A DNA stretch of 7,836 nt, taken from NCBI GenBank assembly GCA_015520985.1, contig WAOY01000168.1, positions 1 to 7,836 of the forward strand. The letters run 5' to 3'. This document shows, piece by piece, positions 4,656-7,836 of this stretch. A program made the translations under genes and the position numbers. Origin of the DNA: DHVE2 group archaeon. Its GTDB lineage: Archaea; Thermoplasmatota; Thermoplasmata; Thermoplasmatales; Aciduliprofundaceae. Every line of letters begins with the position of its first letter. Position 1 is the first letter of the stretch. The notes beneath the pieces are model-generated. The model had not been told where the DNA came from. It worked only from the letters and a program-made list of their open reading frames with translations, and ran no database searches.

Positions 4656-7196
4656 ATGGTTCGTAGGTATCTATCCAACAGGGAGAGAATACTCCTGCAT
4701 CTCTCTTCGCATTCTGGGGAGTTGAATTACTATAACGCTCCTTACTCACTCACCCAGGACGGGATAGCCGAGGCCATAGGCATCGGCAGAAACAACGTGC
4801 CGAGAGAGATAAAAACACTGATGCAGAACGGGCTGGTGGAGGCCCACAAGGCGAGGGTCCCCGGCCTGAGAAATCGCAGGACGGTGTATATTCTCACGCC
4901 TAAGGGTGCGGTGGAGGCAAGCAGGATAAGGGAGAGGATTGAGAACCTGGAGGTATCCGTCATCCCCTCCGTTGGAAAATGCGAAAAGGTAATCCTTAAA
5001 AATGTGAGTGAGAAGTTCGGTGTGGATTTCATCTCTGCGGCCATCAACCTCACCAAGGATCTCAAACTGGACCTGGTGTCCCTGGTGAGAAAGAGGGGTA
5101 AAAGGGTTCACGAAATAGATGAGAACTACAGGATATCCCGTTTCTACGGGAGGAGGGAAGAACTGTCCTTCCTCAAGAACTGGCTCAGGAGCTCAAAGAA
5201 CATCCTGGTAGTGACTGGAATGCATGGGGTCGGCAAAACAACACTGCTTTTAAAGTTCGTGGAGGAGTATCTGAAGGACCGGGATGTGCTCTTTGTAAAG
5301 ATAGACGAGATGATGAGCGCCATGGACCTCGTGCACAGGATATCCAAGTTCATGTCAAGCATAGGGTTCCCAAAGCTGGAGAGGTACATACATTTCCACA
5401 GCAGATCCATGGAGGGTGGCATAGAGTGGAGGGACATACTCACCATAATGAACGAGGGTATGGGAAACGAGGTGTATATATTCGATAACACCGAAGATGC
5501 CAGTCCCGAGGTGAAAAAGTTTCTGAAGGGTTTGCTTCAGAACCTTGATTACGGTAGGGAGTTCAAGGTAGTGGTCGTGGGAGGAGATGCTCCGGAGATT
5601 GTGCCGTACAACCTTATGGGCAGGACCGAGGAGCTGCATGTGGGGGACCTAGACGAGGAAAGCGCTTACGCAATGCTAATAGATGAAGGTGTGAGCGAAA
5701 AACTTGCGTTTAGAATAATCAGGAAGTATGGCGGTAATCCTCTTTTGCTTGCCCTGGCCAAGAGCAACAATCCGAACATGGTGAGAAAGTACATCCTAGA
5801 CGGCATCCTCGCAGGGTTGAACGAAGAGGAGAGAAGAGCCGTGGAGATAGCAAGCGTTTTCAGAAAGCCCGTTAAAATAAGGGCGCTTCTCCTGAATAAC
5901 ATCGAGTATTCGACGATATACTCCCTGATAAACAGGAACGTGTTCCAGGAGATGGAGTACGAAATAATCTCCCTGCACCGTGTGGTTCGTTCCTTCGTCT
6001 ATGAGAGGCTAACCGAGGAAAAGAGGAGGAAGTATCACCTAAAAGCGGCAGAATACACCCTGATGGAAGGGGATACCCTGGAAGCGGTGTACCACTTCAC
6101 CCAGGCGGGTAAAATGCTGAGGGCCAGCATACTCCTAAGCGAGAACTACCACAAACACATGCTGGAAAACCCTGGAAAGATCAGAAAGATCGCAGAGGGT
6201 ATCCTTTCCACGGGAGAGCAGCGGGTGCAGTCCTGGCCCCTGGAGGAGATAATAGGAGATACCTATAAGATAGAGGGTGAGTGGAGAGAGGCGCTGCACC
6301 ACTACGAGAGGGCTCTCGAAGAGAGTGCCCCGGAGGATCTTCTATTTAGAACCAGGATTTCCCTTAAAATGGCTGAGATACACGCCAAGAAGGGAGAGAA
6401 GGATAAGGCAATACAGCTGGTGCAAAACGTACTCTCCTACGAGGACAGAATCAGCAGGAAGGAGTACCTCGCCATGGCGTACTATGTACTCGGAAACGTG
6501 TACCTCTCCCTGGGCAATCCAGATGATGCGGAGGCGTATTTCACGTATGCCCTCAGGTACGCGGAGGAGTCGGCGGATTACAGAACACTGGGATACATCT
6601 ACGTGGGCCTCGGCAATCTCTACAAAAGAATGGAGAAGCTGGATGTTGCGCTGGACTATTACAGCATGGCTTACGAGTACATGGAGGCGGTGGAGGACAA
6701 GCTCGGAATGGTCATCGCCCTTAACAACATAGGCGGTGTGCACTACGAAGAGGGCAAGATGGAGGGAGAGAAGCCGCTCAAAAAGGCGCTTGCCATGGCG
6801 GAGTCCATAGGTGACAAGTGGGGTATGTGCCATGCCCACCACCGCCTGGGCATACTGTACCTCAACAAAGAGAAACTACAGATGGCTGAGAGGCATCTTG
6901 CAGAGGCGGAGAGGATCGCTAAGCAGCATGAGTTCGGACCTCTGCTGATATACATAGAAATAGCACTGGGAGATCTGTACGCCTACAAAGGGGACGCTGA
7001 AAAGGCTACCGGCTATTTTGAAAAGGCCTTACATCTGGCCCTGAAGGAGGGCAACGATTTCGCCGCAAGGGTGGTCGCGGAGGAGGCAATAAGGGAACTT
7101 TCCAAATTTGAGAACCTGGACCTACGAGAATTCCAGGAAATTATCAAAGGAGAACAAAACGGGGAAATGGAAAAATTAAAAAATTACGCCCTCTGA
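4656..7196 (+). CDS. wHTH-STAND ATPase-TPR signalling regulator
   Basis: Seen, in order: a winged-helix DNA-binding domain (about 5-95; LTQDGIAEAIGIGRNNVPRE at 32-51 as helix-turn-helix, RRTVYILTPKG at 74-84 as wing); a linker; the STAND entry motif FYGRREEL (163-170); Walker A GMHGVGKTT (188-196, Lys194); Walker B VYIFDNTED (273-281); KVVVVGG (304-310) at the sensor-1 position; GGNPLLLAL (359-367), the GxP motif of NB-ARC/MalT-type STAND modules; a second winged-helix-like arm (about 385-450). Seven TPRs follow, at about 531-557, 567-595, 606-639, 646-679, 686-718, 725-757 and 764-798. Known: STAND proteins are ligand-gated switches; effector binding to the repeats frees the NTPase to oligomerise and act. 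Inference: a cytosolic transcription regulator sensing a small molecule, protein or peptide. Odd: Walker B has Asp277-Asn278 instead of two acids, and the usual sensor Arg is absent. Effector and targets unknown. Confidence 0.88.
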   Translation: MVRRYLSNRERILLHLSSHSGELNYYNAPYSLTQDGIAEAIGIGRNNVPREIKTLMQNGLVEAHKARVPGLRNRRTVYILTPKGAVEASRIRERIENLEVSVIPSVGKCEKVILKNVSEKFGVDFISAAINLTKDLKLDLVSLVRKRGKRVHEIDENYRISRFYGRREELSFLKNWLRSSKNILVVTGMHGVGKTTLLLKFVEEYLKDRDVLFVKIDEMMSAMDLVHRISKFMSSIGFPKLERYIHFHSRSMEGGIEWRDILTIMNEGMGNEVYIFDNTEDASPEVKKFLKGLLQNLDYGREFKVVVVGGDAPEIVPYNLMGRTEELHVGDLDEESAYAMLIDEGVSEKLAFRIIRKYGGNPLLLALAKSNNPNMVRKYILDGILAGLNEEERRAVEIASVFRKPVKIRALLLNNIEYSTIYSLINRNVFQEMEYEIISLHRVVRSFVYERLTEEKRRKYHLKAAEYTLMEGDTLEAVYHFTQAGKMLRASILLSENYHKHMLENPGKIRKIAEGILSTGEQRVQSWPLEEIIGDTYKIEGEWREALHHYERALEESAPEDLLFRTRISLKMAEIHAKKGEKDKAIQLVQNVLSYEDRISRKEYLAMAYYVLGNVYLSLGNPDDAEAYFTYALRYAEESADYRTLGYIYVGLGNLYKRMEKLDVALDYYSMAYEYMEAVEDKLGMVIALNNIGGVHYEEGKMEGEKPLKKALAMAESIGDKWGMCHAHHRLGILYLNKEKLQMAERHLAEAERIAKQHEFGPLLIYIEIALGDLYAYKGDAEKATGYFEKALHLALKEGNDFAARVVAEEAIRELSKFENLDLREFQEIIKGEQNGEMEKLKNYAL

Positions 7197-7200
7197 GGGC
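7171..7200 (-). terminator. Hairpin plus T-tract terminator for the mini-protein gene
   Basis: GCCCTCTGAGGGC (7188-7200) is a perfect inverted repeat. On the minus strand it begins three bases after the mini-protein's stop codon and is followed by TAATTTTTTAATTTTT, which resembles a bacterial-style intrinsic terminator. It overlaps the stop codon and last codons of the convergent STAND gene. On the plus strand no T-run follows, so it is directional. Confidence 0.6.
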
Positions 7201-7203
7201 ATT

Positions 7204-7443
7204 TCACCAGGCATCCGGGTAGGGCGGATGGGGACCATCGTCGGGATTGTAAATCACGGTCCATACATCAGGTATTGGCGGATGCGGACCATCATCCGTG
7301 CTGTTTCCATTTCCATCCAGGACGGTGGTGTGCACCGCCTTGATTATGCTCTCCCCGTTCTGCACAGCCAGGAACCCAAAGGCCAACAGCGCAGCCACCA
7401 AACCTATCCCTATTACCGCCTTCCAGTTCATTTCCATCACCAT
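7204..7443 (-). CDS. Small exported or membrane-anchored protein with duplicated DDGPHPP motif
   Basis: I do not recognise this protein. Seen: 79 residues from ATG 7443. A short basic start (MNWK, 5-8), one hydrophobic segment at about 9-27 (signal peptide or anchor), then a polar region with DGNGNSTDDG (43-52), and two copies of a 12-residue motif, DDGPHPPIPDVW (50-61) and DDGPHPPYPDAW (68-79), joined by TVIYNP. The second copy ends the protein. Start choice: ATG 7443 is about 28 bases after a TATA-like T-rich box (leaderless). An in-frame GTG at 7482 would add 13 unlikely residues, and ATG 7431 has GGTGAT just upstream as an alternative. The gene converges on the STAND-TPR gene with 7 bases between stops and has its own promoter and a strong terminator, which argues that it is real. 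Possible roles: secreted peptide precursor, metal-binding surface peptide, or cell-envelope component; none is shown. Confidence 0.62.
   Translation of the reverse strand: MVMEMNWKAVIGIGLVAALLAFGFLAVQNGESIIKAVHTTVLDGNGNSTDDGPHPPIPDVWTVIYNPDDGPHPPYPDAW
7207..7296 (-). repeat. Two 36-base coding repeats in the mini-protein gene
   Basis: Units at 7261-7296 and 7207-7242 (minus strand), separated by 18 bases, encode DDGPHPP[IY]PD[VA]W. At the protein level 10 of 12 residues are identical, while the DNA differs at several third positions. That pattern suggests an older duplication kept by selection on the protein rather than a recent DNA slippage. Confidence 0.85.
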
Positions 7444-7462
7444 GTTCAGATGCGGGGAGCAC

Positions 7463-7471
7463 AAATAAAAA
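7463..7471 (-). promoter_or_regulatory. TATA-like box for the mini-protein gene
   Basis: On the minus strand TTTTTATTT lies 20-28 bases before ATG 7443 in an otherwise G+C-richer stretch. The spacing matches the leaderless pattern of neighbouring genes. Confidence 0.4.
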
Positions 7472-7549
7472 AATTTCCACACAATTATTATGTTGTGATT
7501 ATTAATTTTGATTCCGTGTCATGATGATTTCAGGTTGATATCAGAGGAT

Positions 7550-7578
7550 ATGCTCAGGAGTGATAATGAGCATGCTCA
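7550..7578 (+). promoter_or_regulatory. Palindromic operator-like cluster upstream of the receiver gene
   Basis: TGAGCATGCTCA (7567-7578) is a perfect 12-base palindrome ending 7 bases before the TATA box. The half-site ATGCTCA recurs at 7550-7556, 22 bases (about two helical turns) upstream, and also forms TGCTCA-N10-TGAGCA (7551-7572). This is typical geometry for a dimeric regulator touching the BRE/TATA region. The remaining intergenic DNA (7444-7549) holds no gene that I can see. Confidence 0.5.
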
Positions 7579-7585
7579 ATCAAGG

Positions 7586-7593
7586 TTTATATA
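7586..7593 (+). promoter_or_regulatory. TATA box for the CheY-like receiver gene
   Basis: A strong TTTATATA starting exactly 30 bases before ATG 7616, with no Shine-Dalgarno in between. It predicts transcription starting at the ATG itself. Confidence 0.7.
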
Positions 7594-7615
7594 CTCCAAA
7601 ATACAGGTAATTCCG

Positions 7616-7836
7616 ATGCGCGCGGTTGTGGTGGACGATTCTCCGGAGATGGTCAACCTCCTCACGCACCTGTGTGAGAGGAACGGCATAGAGGTGGTGG
7701 CGAAGGCGCACAGTGGCAATGAAATCATTGAGAAGTGCGATGAAGTGGAATTCGACCTTCTAATAATAGACCTGCACCTCCCGGACGCATCAGGATGCGA
7801 CGTGGCGAGGAAAATCGCAGAGAAGAAAAAGTTTAA
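7616..7836 (+). CDS. CheY-like response-regulator receiver domain (3' truncated by window)
   Basis: Known role: the receiver domain is phosphorylated on Asp by a histidine kinase and changes partner binding. Seen: 73 residues before the window ends. VVVDDSPEM at 4-12 supplies the acidic pair Asp7-Asp8. LLIIDLHLPDASGCDV at 48-63 supplies phospho-acceptor Asp52 with the typical LPDxxG turn. The conserved Thr/Ser and Lys lie beyond the window, as does any output domain, so a stand-alone CheY cannot be told from a multidomain regulator. The start is supported by an ideal TATA box 30 bases upstream. The closest matches by eye are CheY-type chemotaxis or sensory-relay receivers. The gene is divergent from the mini-protein gene and sits downstream of a palindromic operator-like cluster. 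No kinase gene is visible here. Confidence 0.88.
   Translation, partial: MRAVVVDDSPEMVNLLTHLCERNGIEVVAKAHSGNEIIEKCDEVEFDLLIIDLHLPDASGCDVARKIAEKKKF

Noticed and set aside
7207..7296. CRISPR or tandem DNA repeat
   Set aside because: There are only two units, with an 18-base coding spacer and silent differences. The repeat is at the protein level.
4656..7443. Toxin-antitoxin pair made of the STAND gene and mini-protein
   Set aside because: The genes converge and have separate promoters, and the small protein looks exported. That is unlike the co-transcribed, cytosolic organisation usual for such pairs.
7444..7482. GTG start at 7482 for the mini-protein
   Set aside because: The extra residues would translate across the predicted TATA-like box and place a hydrophilic segment before the signal-like helix. 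ATG 7443 fits the promoter.
7228..7524. 98-codon plus-strand frame antisense to the mini-protein
   Set aside because: The minus-strand frame has a signal-like helix, a conserved amino-acid repeat, a TATA-like box and a terminator. The plus frame has none of these.

Overview
The window reads as a piece of an archaeal chromosome, probably a thermophilic euryarchaeote with Thermoplasmatota affinity. The reasons are an archaeal-type dihydroneopterin aldolase, a THEP1-type NTPase, a Trm1 tRNA methyltransferase, heavy use of AGG/AGA and ATA codons, a cell-surface C-terminus matching the archaeal VPXXXP-CTERM pattern, and TATA boxes lying about 28-31 bases upstream of start codons. The phylum assignment is inference; only 'archaeon' is secure.

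Layout, left to right. Bases 3-503 (+) are the C-terminal end of a large exported beta-rich surface protein. Bases 570-2497 (+) are a tight three-gene operon: mptD (pterin biosynthesis), a THEP1-like NTPase, and trm1 (tRNA G26 dimethylation). The last gene overlaps its convergent neighbour by 36 bases. Bases 2462-3253 (-) encode a six-helix membrane protein of unknown function, and 3297-4523 (-) an aconitase/LeuC-family large subunit with several unusual residues and no small-subunit partner in the window. Bases 4656-7196 (+) encode an 846-residue multidomain regulator: winged helix, STAND ATPase and seven TPRs. Converging on it is a small gene (7204-7443, -) for an exported or membrane-anchored mini-protein that ends in two copies of a 12-residue motif. 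The window closes with the first 73 residues of a CheY-like receiver (7616 on, +).

Expression logic is unusually readable. Genes that begin transcription units (mptD, the membrane protein, the LeuC-like gene, the STAND regulator, the mini-protein, the receiver) have an AT-rich TATA-like box about 28-31 bases before the chosen ATG and no Shine-Dalgarno, which suggests leaderless mRNAs. The internal operon genes instead have Shine-Dalgarno sequences. Several promoters carry short palindromes that may be operators, and two distant promoters share almost the same palindromic element directly against the TATA box.

The most intriguing neighbourhood is 4590-7836. A TPR-bearing signalling ATPase, a tiny exported protein with duplicated Pro/His/Trp-rich C-terminal motifs, and a response-regulator receiver lie side by side. 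A peptide-sensing circuit, loosely analogous to bacterial TPR-receptor/propeptide pairs, is a testable but unproven idea.
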